The notes beneath the pieces were generated by a model. That model saw only the letters and a program-made list of their open reading frames with translations. It was not told the origin of the DNA and searched no databases. Made by a program: the position numbers and the translations under genes. Shown here piece after piece: positions 11,242 to 18,780 of a stretch of DNA of 64,000 bases. The stretch's first letter is position 1; each line of letters opens with the position of its first letter. This stretch comes from Roseateles_B sp051857535 (GTDB lineage Bacteria; Pseudomonadota; Gammaproteobacteria; Burkholderiales; Burkholderiaceae_C). The stretch lies in NCBI RefSeq assembly GCF_051857535.1, contig NZ_JBPZGY010000013.1, positions 80,210 through 144,209 of the forward strand. The letters are read 5' to 3'.

Positions 11242-12447
11242 ATGAACACGCCACCCACCCGCCTCCTCTTCATCGACTGGCTGCGCATCGCCGCCTTCGC
11301 TCTGCTCATTCCCTATCACGTGGGCATGTACTACGTGAGCTGGGGCTGGCATGTAAAGAACCCGGAGATCCATTCCGCGGTGGAGCCTTTCATGCTGCTG
11401 AGCAACCCCTGGCGCATGGGCCTGCTCTTCCTGATCGGCGGGGTGGCCGCCAGCCAGCTGATGGGCAAGCTGCAGAGCCGCAGCCGCTTCGTACGTGAAC
11501 GCAGCAGCCGCCTGCTGTGGCCCCTGCTCTTTGGCATGGCGGTGGTCGTGCCCATCCAGCCCTATCTGGAGGTGGTGCAGAAAGTAGGCTATGCGGGCAG
11601 CTACCTGGACTTCCTCGGCCTCTACTTCCAGGCCTACCACGGCTTCTGCGAGGGCAACAAATGCCTGGACCTGCCCACCTGGAACCATCTGTGGTTCCTG
11701 CCCTACCTGTGGAGCTACTGCCTGCTGGCCGCCGCCCTGGCCGGGCCACTGGCGCGCTGGGGTCAGGTCTTGCAGAACGGTCTGCTGGGCCGGCGCGCGG
11801 CGCTGTGGCTGCTGGGGCTGTGCCTGCCGCTGATGGCCGCGCGCTGCCTGCTGAGCCTCTTTCCCACCACGCACAACTTCACCTGGGACTGGAGCAACCA
11901 CCTCGCCTCGCTGTGGCTCTTCCTGGTGGGCTGGATGGCTGCCTCGCAGGCCCCGGCGCTGTGGACCTGGGCCGAGCGCCTGCGCTGGCCGGCTCTCGCC
12001 GCTTTCCTGCTGGGCTGGGCCGGTTTCATCGCCTACCTCGGCTACTACGAGCACCGCGAGCTGCCCGCGGCCGTGCTGTACACACAGCGCGTGCTGTACG
12101 GCCTGATGCAGGGCAGCGCATTGCTGGCGATGCTGGGCCTGGCCCGGCACCACCTGGATCGCGAGCACCCCTGGCGTGCCGGCCTGGGCGCGGCCATCTT
12201 CTGCGCCTATGTGCTGCACCAGAGCGTGATCGTGGGTCTGACGGCCCTGCTGGAGCCGCTGCATCTGCCAGACAGCATCGAGGCCCTGCTCCTGATCACG
12301 CTCACCGCCCTGGCCTGCGTCGTCGTCTACCTTCTGGCACGGCCCGTGCCCGGGCTGCGACGCCTGCTGGGTATCGCCGCGCCCTCGTCGCGAGCAGTGA
12401 GGGCGAACCCGGCAGCAAGGGTTCCCGGCGCCATCCCCGCTCGCTGA
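11242..12447 (+). CDS. Acyltransferase 3 family membrane protein (OpgC/OafA-like)
   Basis: A 401-residue polytopic membrane protein with about ten predicted helices. The N-terminal signature LLFIDWLRIAAFALLIPYHVG (conserved Arg and His) and the WNHLWFLPYLWSY segment are typical of acyltransferase 3 proteins. These transfer acyl groups to sugars or glucans at the inner membrane. The real acceptor is unknown. The gene stands alone: the lipoprotein ends 177 bp upstream and a long gene-poor stretch follows. Confidence 0.88.
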   Translation: MNTPPTRLLFIDWLRIAAFALLIPYHVGMYYVSWGWHVKNPEIHSAVEPFMLLSNPWRMGLLFLIGGVAASQLMGKLQSRSRFVRERSSRLLWPLLFGMAVVVPIQPYLEVVQKVGYAGSYLDFLGLYFQAYHGFCEGNKCLDLPTWNHLWFLPYLWSYCLLAAALAGPLARWGQVLQNGLLGRRAALWLLGLCLPLMAARCLLSLFPTTHNFTWDWSNHLASLWLFLVGWMAASQAPALWTWAERLRWPALAAFLLGWAGFIAYLGYYEHRELPAAVLYTQRVLYGLMQGSALLAMLGLARHHLDREHPWRAGLGAAIFCAYVLHQSVIVGLTALLEPLHLPDSIEALLLITLTALACVVVYLLARPVPGLRRLLGIAAPSSRAVRANPAARVPGAIPAR

Positions 12448-12745
12448 GGCAACGTCGACACGGCCCAGAGCCCCGCCCGAGCGCACGACCGCTGCGCGAC
12501 AGAGCACCACCGCCCACCCAATCCGGATCGCCGGCAGGCCAGCCCTGCGCACAGGCGCACCTTCCTGCCCATGCGCCTGCACCCGCCTTGCCAGAGAGCG
12601 TCCGGGGACCGCACAGCCCAGCAAAGGCAGCAGTGGGGGCTGCACAGCTGCCTGCGAAAAAGCGCCTCCTATACCTGCATTATTTGACAGGTCCATTTCA
12701 GCCAGACTTCATGTATGGTGCACGGGCTCCAGCAGGAGGGTAAGA
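12448..12745 (+). other. Intergenic stretch with a candidate promoter
   Basis: About 300 bp with no supportable gene. GC falls toward 12660-12720. It contains a consensus TTGACA and the ribosome site of the next small ORF, both listed separately. Confidence 0.5.
12684..12712 (+). promoter_or_regulatory. Candidate sigma-70 promoter before the 33-codon ORF
   Basis: A perfect -35 hexamer TTGACA lies at 12684-12689 in a locally AT-rich stretch. With 17-nt spacing the -10 would be CTTCAT (12707-12712), which matches only 3 of 6 consensus bases. Placement about 35 bp before the Shine-Dalgarno of the small ORF fits a promoter, but the weak -10 keeps this tentative. Confidence 0.35.
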
Positions 12746-12847
12746 ATGAAACAAAGGCAGCACATGCCGGCGGAGGGCTTGTCATATGGCGGAGGTGGGG
12801 ACAAACACATCCCCAGTGGGACGATCACCAGCGTCATGACCCATTGA
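12746..12847 (+). CDS. Candidate 33-residue peptide upstream of the ATP-grasp operon
   Basis: The ATG at 12746 follows GGAGGG (12735-12740) at ideal spacing. The 33-codon frame ends with TGA at 12847. The peptide starts MKQRQHMPAE, has a central YGGGGDKH motif and ends in a Ser/Thr/Met/His-rich tail. This is the kind of short polar, glycine-containing sequence seen in leader or precursor peptides. The peptide has no recognised family. It ends 486 bp before the first biosynthetic gene. Codon use is less GC-biased than in neighbouring genes, so chance is possible. A regulatory leader ORF is an alternative to a RiPP precursor. Confidence 0.4.
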   Translation: MKQRQHMPAEGLSYGGGGDKHIPSGTITSVMTH

Positions 12848-13333
12848 CAGGGCTGCCACCCGGCCCGGCATGAGCAACCCGTCCGGCTTGGCGGCCACGC
12901 GACACAGCAACCTGCATCGGACGCGACAGCATCCTCAGAGATCTGCAATCGTCCGACCGCTCCGGCACGCTGCGAGGACACGGGGCGGCCCCATCGGGCG
13001 GCATCCAAAGCTCCAAGCATGTGTCGTATCGGCAGGCCCAGCAGTCGCAGGCGCCAGGGCCCTGATCATTCGGAGCACTCCGTGGGCGCGGCTTGGTTCG
13101 GGTCCGTCCATGCGCTGAGAGCGCCGCAGGGATGTCCAGACTGTGGACCAGCTTGGCCCCCTGGGGCGGCAGCGATGCAGGCCTCGGCCTTGCCCAACTG
13201 CGCCTGGTGATGCAATTCCCCGGCAGGACTTTTTGATCAAGGCATTCAACCATTTATTCGCACTGATCCGTGTTTTGACGAAGCGGGCAAGCCGCAAGCA
13301 CCCGCCTCCCATCTCCGGCCGCAGCCTTCTCCC
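12848..13333 (+). other. Long intergenic stretch before the biosynthetic operon
   Basis: About 490 bp without a supportable gene on either strand; short frames here lack ribosome sites and coding-like codon use. It becomes AT-rich at 13228-13275, where TTGATC (13233-13238) could act as a -35 for the downstream operon, with only weak -10 candidates such as TATTCG (13255-13260). It may hold the operon promoter and a long 5' leader. I see no convincing riboswitch or hairpin with a T-run. Confidence 0.5.
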
Positions 13334-14692
13334 ATGCAAAATTTTCTGGATGAGCACGCGCTTTCGTTGTATGCCCGCTACCACGAGGAGCCTGGCAGTT
13401 CGCCCCTCCTGAGTGCCCAGCGTTTCGATGAGCGGCTGAAGGCCCTGCATCCGGCCGAGTGGCGCGCCTCCTTCCCGCCCCCGCTGTTCCGGCCCGGCAT
13501 CGTGGACGAGATCGGACAGCGCTGCGCCACCCTGCTGAAGATCGTCTACTCACTGCCGGATCGCCTGTTCGATGGCGACGCCACCCAGCTGCTGGCCGCA
13601 CAGGGCCTGCCGGAGGAGCGCGTGGCAGCGCTGTCGCGGTACTGCAAGCCCCGGCTGCTGGAAAGGGCCCGTCTGTTTGCCAGACCCGACGCCTTGCTCA
13701 CCCACGACGGCTTTCAGCTCGTCGAAATGAACGTCACTCCCTCGCTCGGCGGCCTGGGCATCTGCGATCGCTACCTGGCCGAATTCCGCAATGACGCCCT
13801 GGGCCAGCGCCTGCAGGCCGACGGCATCCAGGTCGAAGCCCCGGACATGGCGGCGCATTTTGCCAAGCTCATGGCGAGCGCCGCCACAGTGGGGGTGCCG
13901 GGTCATCGGGTGATGCTGGAGCTGATCGCAGACCCCAAGGAGGATCCGGATGACAACTGGGCGCGGCCGGACTTCATCGCGACGGCGCAGCGTGCGGGCT
14001 TCGACGTCATCACCGGCAAGCCCGGGGATGTCGTGATTCGCTCGGAGGGCGTGTTTGCCAAGGGCCGGCGTATCGACCTTGTGTACTCCGATCATGTGTA
14101 TGCGGAGCAACTGATGCACTCGCATGACCCCGCCCTCATCGACGGCCTGGTCGACGCCGAAGAGCGGGGACTGATTGACCTGATCAGCGCCCCACCCTCA
14201 TGTGCCCTGTATGACAACAAGGCCAATCTCGCTCTGCTCACCGACCCACGGCACGCCACGAGCTTCAGCGCGGATGAGCGGGCATTGATCGCTGCGCACG
14301 TCCCGCGCACCCAGGTGCTGCGCCCAGAGATCCTGGCGCAGTGTCTCGAGGAGCGAGCGTCGCTGGTGCTCAAGCCAGGCCTTGGCTTGTGCGGCAATGG
14401 CGTCGTCTTCGGCCGCAAGCTGGATGAGCAGTCCTGGCGCCAGGCGCTGGAGTCCGCCCTCGCCAGCCGCGAATCCTGGGTCGTCCAGACCCTGATCGAG
14501 CGACTGTGGACCTACAACTTGCCGCACTGGGCAGGCGAGGGCCGCCGAATGATCTGCATGGGGCCTTTGGTGTTCGATGGCCTCTACACAGGCACCTTCC
14601 TGCGCGAGGACTGGTTCAGCGGCGGCCCCGTCGTGGTCAATCACGCGCAAGGCGCCAGCTGGTGCGCGGCGCTTCAGCGGGCGGCCTGCTGA
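13334..14692 (+). CDS. Glutathionylspermidine-synthase-like ATP-grasp protein
   Basis: A 452-residue protein whose layout resembles the glutathionylspermidine synthase-type ATP-grasp fold. It has an acidic VEMN motif (130-133) followed by TPSLGG, the YDNKANLALL segment around 295-304 (like the SNKAIL block of GspS), and the LVLKPGLGLCGNG nucleotide-binding loop (344-356). The nearby QTLIERL and final GPLVFDGLYTGTF segments complete the fold. Such enzymes join an acid to an amine with ATP. No amidase domain is present. Substrate is unknown. The gene opens a six-gene operon. No good Shine-Dalgarno is visible before the ATG. Confidence 0.75.
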   Translation: MQNFLDEHALSLYARYHEEPGSSPLLSAQRFDERLKALHPAEWRASFPPPLFRPGIVDEIGQRCATLLKIVYSLPDRLFDGDATQLLAAQGLPEERVAALSRYCKPRLLERARLFARPDALLTHDGFQLVEMNVTPSLGGLGICDRYLAEFRNDALGQRLQADGIQVEAPDMAAHFAKLMASAATVGVPGHRVMLELIADPKEDPDDNWARPDFIATAQRAGFDVITGKPGDVVIRSEGVFAKGRRIDLVYSDHVYAEQLMHSHDPALIDGLVDAEERGLIDLISAPPSCALYDNKANLALLTDPRHATSFSADERALIAAHVPRTQVLRPEILAQCLEERASLVLKPGLGLCGNGVVFGRKLDEQSWRQALESALASRESWVVQTLIERLWTYNLPHWAGEGRRMICMGPLVFDGLYTGTFLREDWFSGGPVVVNHAQGASWCAALQRAAC

Positions 14693-14769
14693 ACCCTCGG
14701 TCACCGCCGGCCTTCCGTCTTCCCTTGCCCCCATCCCATCCACTATTCACTTCAAGGCCAGAGCCCTCT

Positions 14770-15504
14770 ATGCGTCTTGTATGCCTCATGGCTGGTGTCA
14801 GCAGCCGTCTTTCACCGCTGACTGAAGTCAGCCACAAAGCCACACTGCCGGTCGGCAAGCGCCGCATGCTCGACTACCAGCTGGATCTGCTGGAGGCCGC
14901 CGGATTGGGCGATGGGTCCTTTGTGCTCGGACATGGGGCCCCGGAGCTGGCCCGACTCCTGCTGCAGCGCCTGGGGCGCCAGCGGGTGGACCTGGTCTAC
15001 AACCCGAACTACGCCAGCCACAACCTGGACCGGAGCGCCGTGCTGGGCTTGTCAGCCCAGCACGGACCAGTCGTCTACTTCGAAGGCGATCTGCTGGTGC
15101 CACCCTCCGTGCTGCGGCGGGTGGCCCAAAGTCCGGCAGAGATCTGCGTCGCGCTGGATTCGAGCTGTTCAAGCCCCTGCGTAGACACCATGGTGGAAGG
15201 CCACGAGGGCAGGCCCGTTCGCCTGCGCTTCGCCGAGCACGGGTGTCTGGAGCGCATGCCCGGGGACCTCGGCGAGCTGCTGTGCTTCATGAAGCTGGGA
15301 GACGCCGCGCGTGCCTGGGTCGTGAGCGAGCTGAAGCAGCTCGACCACACGGGCCCGATGCAGCTGTACCAGGTGTTCCAGCGCGCCTTCGATCGCTTCG
15401 AGACCGCCTGTGTCGATGCCGCGGGGCTGCCCTGGGTTGAAGTTGACCGCGCCCCCGACCTCGAGCGCGCCGCACGCCTGGCTGACGCCATCGTGACCGC
15501 CTGA
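14770..15504 (+). CDS. Nucleotidyltransferase (LicC/NTP_transferase type)
   Basis: A 244-residue protein with the nucleotide-binding signature of sugar-1-phosphate or choline-phosphate nucleotidyltransferases: MAGVSSRLSPLTE (7-19) and a Lys (HK at 22-23) followed by TLPVG. The conserved acidic metal site appears in the VVYFEGDLLV segment (about 100). Such enzymes load a phosphorylated alcohol or sugar onto CMP or UMP. The ATG at 14770 aligns the signature with the N-terminus; longer upstream frames overlap the previous gene. A CDP-alcohol phosphotransferase gene two ORFs downstream makes CDP activation likely. Confidence 0.8.
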   Translation: MRLVCLMAGVSSRLSPLTEVSHKATLPVGKRRMLDYQLDLLEAAGLGDGSFVLGHGAPELARLLLQRLGRQRVDLVYNPNYASHNLDRSAVLGLSAQHGPVVYFEGDLLVPPSVLRRVAQSPAEICVALDSSCSSPCVDTMVEGHEGRPVRLRFAEHGCLERMPGDLGELLCFMKLGDAARAWVVSELKQLDHTGPMQLYQVFQRAFDRFETACVDAAGLPWVEVDRAPDLERAARLADAIVTA

Positions 15505-15523
15505 TCGCCAACCGGGGCATGCC

Positions 15524-16780
15524 ATGCATCACTCAAGCGCCGCAGTCCAGATGACGAGCCCTCCGCTCAACGCCTCACTGGTGGAGATGGGCCCCTATGC
15601 ATCCAAGGGGATTTCCCAGGCAGCCAAGGCCGATCCGTCCGTGGTCAACCTCAGCATCGGCGAACCGGCCTTTGGCCCGCCCGAGGGCCTGCTCCCATCC
15701 ATTGCCGAGGAAGACCTGTCGCTCGCAGCCTTTCTTGCCTCAGTCAAATCCTATGAAACCACCCGCGGGGCGCTGCGCCTGCGGGTGGCCATCGCCGACT
15801 GGTACCGGCGGCGTGATGGCCTGGAAATCGACCCCGAGCGTGAGATTCTGGTGACCCATGGCGGCGTCGAGGCGCTGTCACTGGCGCTCCTGGCCTGCAC
15901 CACTCCGGGCGACGGAGTCGCGGTCTCCGACCCGTCCTACATGCTCTACGACCGCGCACTGCGCACGCTGGGCCGCCGCCCCATTCGCTTCAGCCGCCCG
16001 CCCGCCGAGCAGGAGTACCGCAGCCTGGCTGAGGCCGACAGCGGCCTGCGCAAGTCACTGGCGGGCGCACGCGCCCTGGTCATCAACTCGCCCGAGAATC
16101 CGACCGGCTACGTGCTTGACAGCGCCGAGTGGCCGCTGCTGCTGGATGCCGTGGCCGGCGCCAATGCCTGGCTCATACACGACGAGGTCTATGACTCCAT
16201 GGCCTATGGGCGCCGGCATTTCCCCGCGCGAGCCTTCGATCCCCTGGGGGAGCGGACGCTGCTGGTGAACAGCTTCTCCAAGAAGTTCGGCATGCCGGGG
16301 CTGCGCATCGGCTGGCTGATCGGCCGGCCGGCAGTGATCGAGCAGGCCTGCAAGGCCCACGACTACCTGCTGCTGGGCGTCAACAGGCAGTACGAGCAGA
16401 TTGCCGCGAGAGTCCTGGAGTACAGCGCCCTGGATGGCTGGCTGGACAGCCAGCGGGCCCGCATCGCCGAGCGCGTCCGACGGGCCATGGAAGTGCTGAC
16501 GACGGAGGCGGGCTTCCACTGGAACCGCATGCCCATGGGAGGAATGTTCCTGTTCCCGGACGTGTCGGGCCTGCAGACCCGCTGCGCGCCCGGCACGCCC
16601 GGCGCCACCGTCGGTGAGCGCGTGGCCCACCACCTATTGCATGCCGTCCGGCTCGCCACCGTGCCCGGGATCGTGTATGGCGATCAAGTGGCCAACCATT
16701 TGCGCATGGTGCTGTGCTCCGACGACACCAGCTTCGACGAAGCGCTGCGCCGACTCGCCCAGCCAGGGAGCCACCAATGA
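15524..16780 (+). CDS. Class I/II PLP-dependent aminotransferase
   Basis: A 418-residue fold-type I aminotransferase. Recognisable blocks are NLSIGEPAFGPPEG (about 43-56), SYETTRGALRLR, the NSPENPTGY motif (about 185-193), DEVYDSM and the PLP lysine Lys253 in SFSKKFGMPGLRIG. It would interconvert a 2-oxo acid and an amino acid, or act on a related amine. The ATG at 15524 lies 19 bp after the nucleotidyltransferase; an ATG at 15551 is an alternative. The stop overlaps the next start (ATGA). The subfamily and substrate cannot be told from sequence. Confidence 0.88.
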   Translation: MHHSSAAVQMTSPPLNASLVEMGPYASKGISQAAKADPSVVNLSIGEPAFGPPEGLLPSIAEEDLSLAAFLASVKSYETTRGALRLRVAIADWYRRRDGLEIDPEREILVTHGGVEALSLALLACTTPGDGVAVSDPSYMLYDRALRTLGRRPIRFSRPPAEQEYRSLAEADSGLRKSLAGARALVINSPENPTGYVLDSAEWPLLLDAVAGANAWLIHDEVYDSMAYGRRHFPARAFDPLGERTLLVNSFSKKFGMPGLRIGWLIGRPAVIEQACKAHDYLLLGVNRQYEQIAARVLEYSALDGWLDSQRARIAERVRRAMEVLTTEAGFHWNRMPMGGMFLFPDVSGLQTRCAPGTPGATVGERVAHHLLHAVRLATVPGIVYGDQVANHLRMVLCSDDTSFDEALRRLAQPGSHQ

Positions 16781-17409
16781 GCAAGACCACGCGTCGCGAG
16801 CTGTTCCTCCTGGGACGCTACCTTGACGGGGCCAATGCGGTCACGGGGATCAATGTGGTCGTCGGGATCCTGGCCCTGCACGAGGCCTTTGCCCGGCATG
16901 TCGACCAGAGCGTCGCCCTCGTCTTCCTGGCCGCGATTCTTGACCATCTGGATGGCTGGCTGGCGCGCCGCTTCTTCGCCGATCACCGTGCACGCCGGCA
17001 ATTCGGCCTTCAGTTCGACACGCTGGCCGACCTGCTGAACTTCGACGTGGTGCCGGCCGTCATGCTGATGACCCTGGCCCCCGGCCTGGCCTCCACAGGC
17101 GTCGGCGCGGCCTTGGTGCTGTTCGGGGCCGTGCGCCTGGCCCATTTCAATGTGTCTACGGATGGTGGCGGCCGCAACTACCTCGGCCTCCCCACCACCT
17201 ATGCCGGATTCGCCATCGTGAATCTGATCCTGCTGTCACAGGCCGGCGCCTTCGGCGTGCCTGTCCTGCTGGCCTTGGTGGCAGTGCTGGCCCTCCTGCA
17301 GGTGGCCTGCATTCCCCTGCGCCTGCCCGGGACAGCCGCTTGCGTGGCGGGGCTGTGCGGCGTCTACGCGGCCACTCTCGCGCTCTGCCGGATCGTGCTG
17401 GCGCCTTGA
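16777..17409 (+). CDS. CDP-alcohol phosphatidyltransferase (PssA-like)
   Basis: A 210-residue membrane protein of the CDP-alcohol phosphatidyltransferase family. The catalytic motif is present as D56-HL-D59-G60-WL-A63-R64, then G77, D81 and D85. The LADLLNFDVVPAVM stretch resembles phosphatidylserine synthase. The gap between the Ala-Arg pair and the Gly is 12 residues instead of the usual 8, an unusual insertion. Several helices follow. The start overlaps the aminotransferase stop by 4 bp. Family members displace CMP from a CDP-linked lipid or alcohol. Acceptor and head group are unknown. Confidence 0.85.
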   Translation: MSKTTRRELFLLGRYLDGANAVTGINVVVGILALHEAFARHVDQSVALVFLAAILDHLDGWLARRFFADHRARRQFGLQFDTLADLLNFDVVPAVMLMTLAPGLASTGVGAALVLFGAVRLAHFNVSTDGGGRNYLGLPTTYAGFAIVNLILLSQAGAFGVPVLLALVAVLALLQVACIPLRLPGTAACVAGLCGVYAATLALCRIVLAP

Positions 17410-17477
17410 CAGTCCGGCCGGCGCCAGCCGACCAGACCCACAGGCCGCTCCACGGCCCCCTTCATCGAAAGATCTCC

Positions 17478-18770
17478 ATGGCACACATCGTCTTCATCGA
17501 CAGCACTTCCACCGGTCTGCTGGCCTTCCAGACGGCCAAGCGCCTGGGACACCAGGTCACGCTGGTCCGTCCCACCCATGCGACCAGCTTCATCGACCTG
17601 ATGCTCAAGGACCCGGCCAAGCTGGCAGCCCATATGCATCACGTGGACCACGAGCTCCTGGTCCGCACCTTTGAAGCGGAGCATCTGATCCCGGCGCTCG
17701 AAGGCCTGGCCGCGACAGCCCCCATCGATGCCATCATCAGCACCACTGAAACCGGCATCATGCCTGCCGCCGTGGCCTCGGCCCACTTTGGCACCCTGTA
17801 CCCGAGCCCCGAGGCCTTGGGCAACGCCGTCTTCAAGGACCGCCTGCGCGCCCGGCTGCAGGCTGCGGGATTGCGGTCGCCGAAGTTCGAGGTGCTCCGC
17901 GAGGACGAACTGCCTGAAGGCCCGCGCTCCGTGCGCCTGCCCTTCGTCGTCAAGCCGATTCGCGGCTTTGCCAAGCAGTACTCGGCCATCTGCAAGACGC
18001 AAGCGGACTACGAGGCCTATGTGCGGGAACTCCACGACAGCCGCGCGCGCTCCTCGGACATAGACCGCGTGGTCGCGCATGAGTACATCGTCGAGGAGTA
18101 CGTGGTCGGTACCTTGCAGTCCGCCGAGGTCATCGTGAGGGAGGGCCGGCTGATGGCCTACGCAACGACCTCGCGCTACCGGGCCCACTACTACGACCTG
18201 CTGGAACTCGCGGCCGTGATGCCGTCCGGCCTGCCACGCGCCGCCTGTGAGCAGATGAGCAGCTATCTGCAGCAGGTGTTCGATGCCGTGGGCATACGCG
18301 TGGGCCTTTACCACGTGGAGCTGCTGATGACCCCCGAGGGCCCCGTGCTCGTGGAGATCAATGCCCGGATGATGGGGAGCGTCTCGCCCATCATGTACCG
18401 GATGCTGACCGACAAGGACCCCTTCGAGCACCTCATCCGGCTGCACCTGGGCGAGCCCGTCACCCTGGACGACACCGGCTTCAGCGGTGCGGCCATCACG
18501 CTGGCCGTGGCGGCACGCCATGGTGGCGTGGTGCGCACGGACTTCACCAGGGAGTCCTTGGACAAGCTGCTGGCCGCGTACGACATCGGCTTCAACACCC
18601 TCAACATCGCAGCCGGCCGCGAGGTGATGCGCTACGAGGGCAATCTCAGCATCATGGGCCACGTCATCATCCAGGACAGCGATCCGCAGGCAGTGGCGCT
18701 CAAGGCCCATCGTTTCCTGGGTGAGATCGACCCCCTCATCGGCTTCGAGACCGCCAAGTACTTCGGCTGA
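17478..18770 (+). CDS. ATP-grasp ligase (L-amino acid ligase type)
   Basis: A 430-residue ATP-grasp protein. After a Rossmann-like N-terminal domain (MAHIVFIDSTSTGLLAFQTAK) it has the ATP-binding FVVKPIRGFAKQYS region (about 156-169) and the metal-binding LVEINARMMG (291-300). These match the BacD/carbamoyl-phosphate-synthase-like group, which forms amide bonds between amino acids or similar acids and amines. The ATG at 17478 has GAAAGA a few bases upstream. It lies 68 bp after the CDP-alcohol transferase and 10 bp before the MFS gene. Bacilysin-type loci also combine such a ligase with an aminotransferase and an exporter. Confidence 0.85.
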   Translation: MAHIVFIDSTSTGLLAFQTAKRLGHQVTLVRPTHATSFIDLMLKDPAKLAAHMHHVDHELLVRTFEAEHLIPALEGLAATAPIDAIISTTETGIMPAAVASAHFGTLYPSPEALGNAVFKDRLRARLQAAGLRSPKFEVLREDELPEGPRSVRLPFVVKPIRGFAKQYSAICKTQADYEAYVRELHDSRARSSDIDRVVAHEYIVEEYVVGTLQSAEVIVREGRLMAYATTSRYRAHYYDLLELAAVMPSGLPRAACEQMSSYLQQVFDAVGIRVGLYHVELLMTPEGPVLVEINARMMGSVSPIMYRMLTDKDPFEHLIRLHLGEPVTLDDTGFSGAAITLAVAARHGGVVRTDFTRESLDKLLAAYDIGFNTLNIAAGREVMRYEGNLSIMGHVIIQDSDPQAVALKAHRFLGEIDPLIGFETAKYFG

Positions 18771-18780
18771 GGGCGGCGGC

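Noticed and set aside
10741..12696. 651-codon minus-strand frame over the acyltransferase gene
   Set aside because: Antisense shadow, low complexity and no domain.
12709..13020. 103-codon minus-strand frame in the intergenic gap
   Set aside because: No ribosome site, uneven codon use and no homologous features.
14770..17409. Phosphonolipid or phosphonate pathway
   Set aside because: The nucleotidyltransferase, aminotransferase and CDP-alcohol transferase order resembles PntC-like loci, but no PEP mutase or phosphonopyruvate decarboxylase is present, and the aminotransferase is class I/II.
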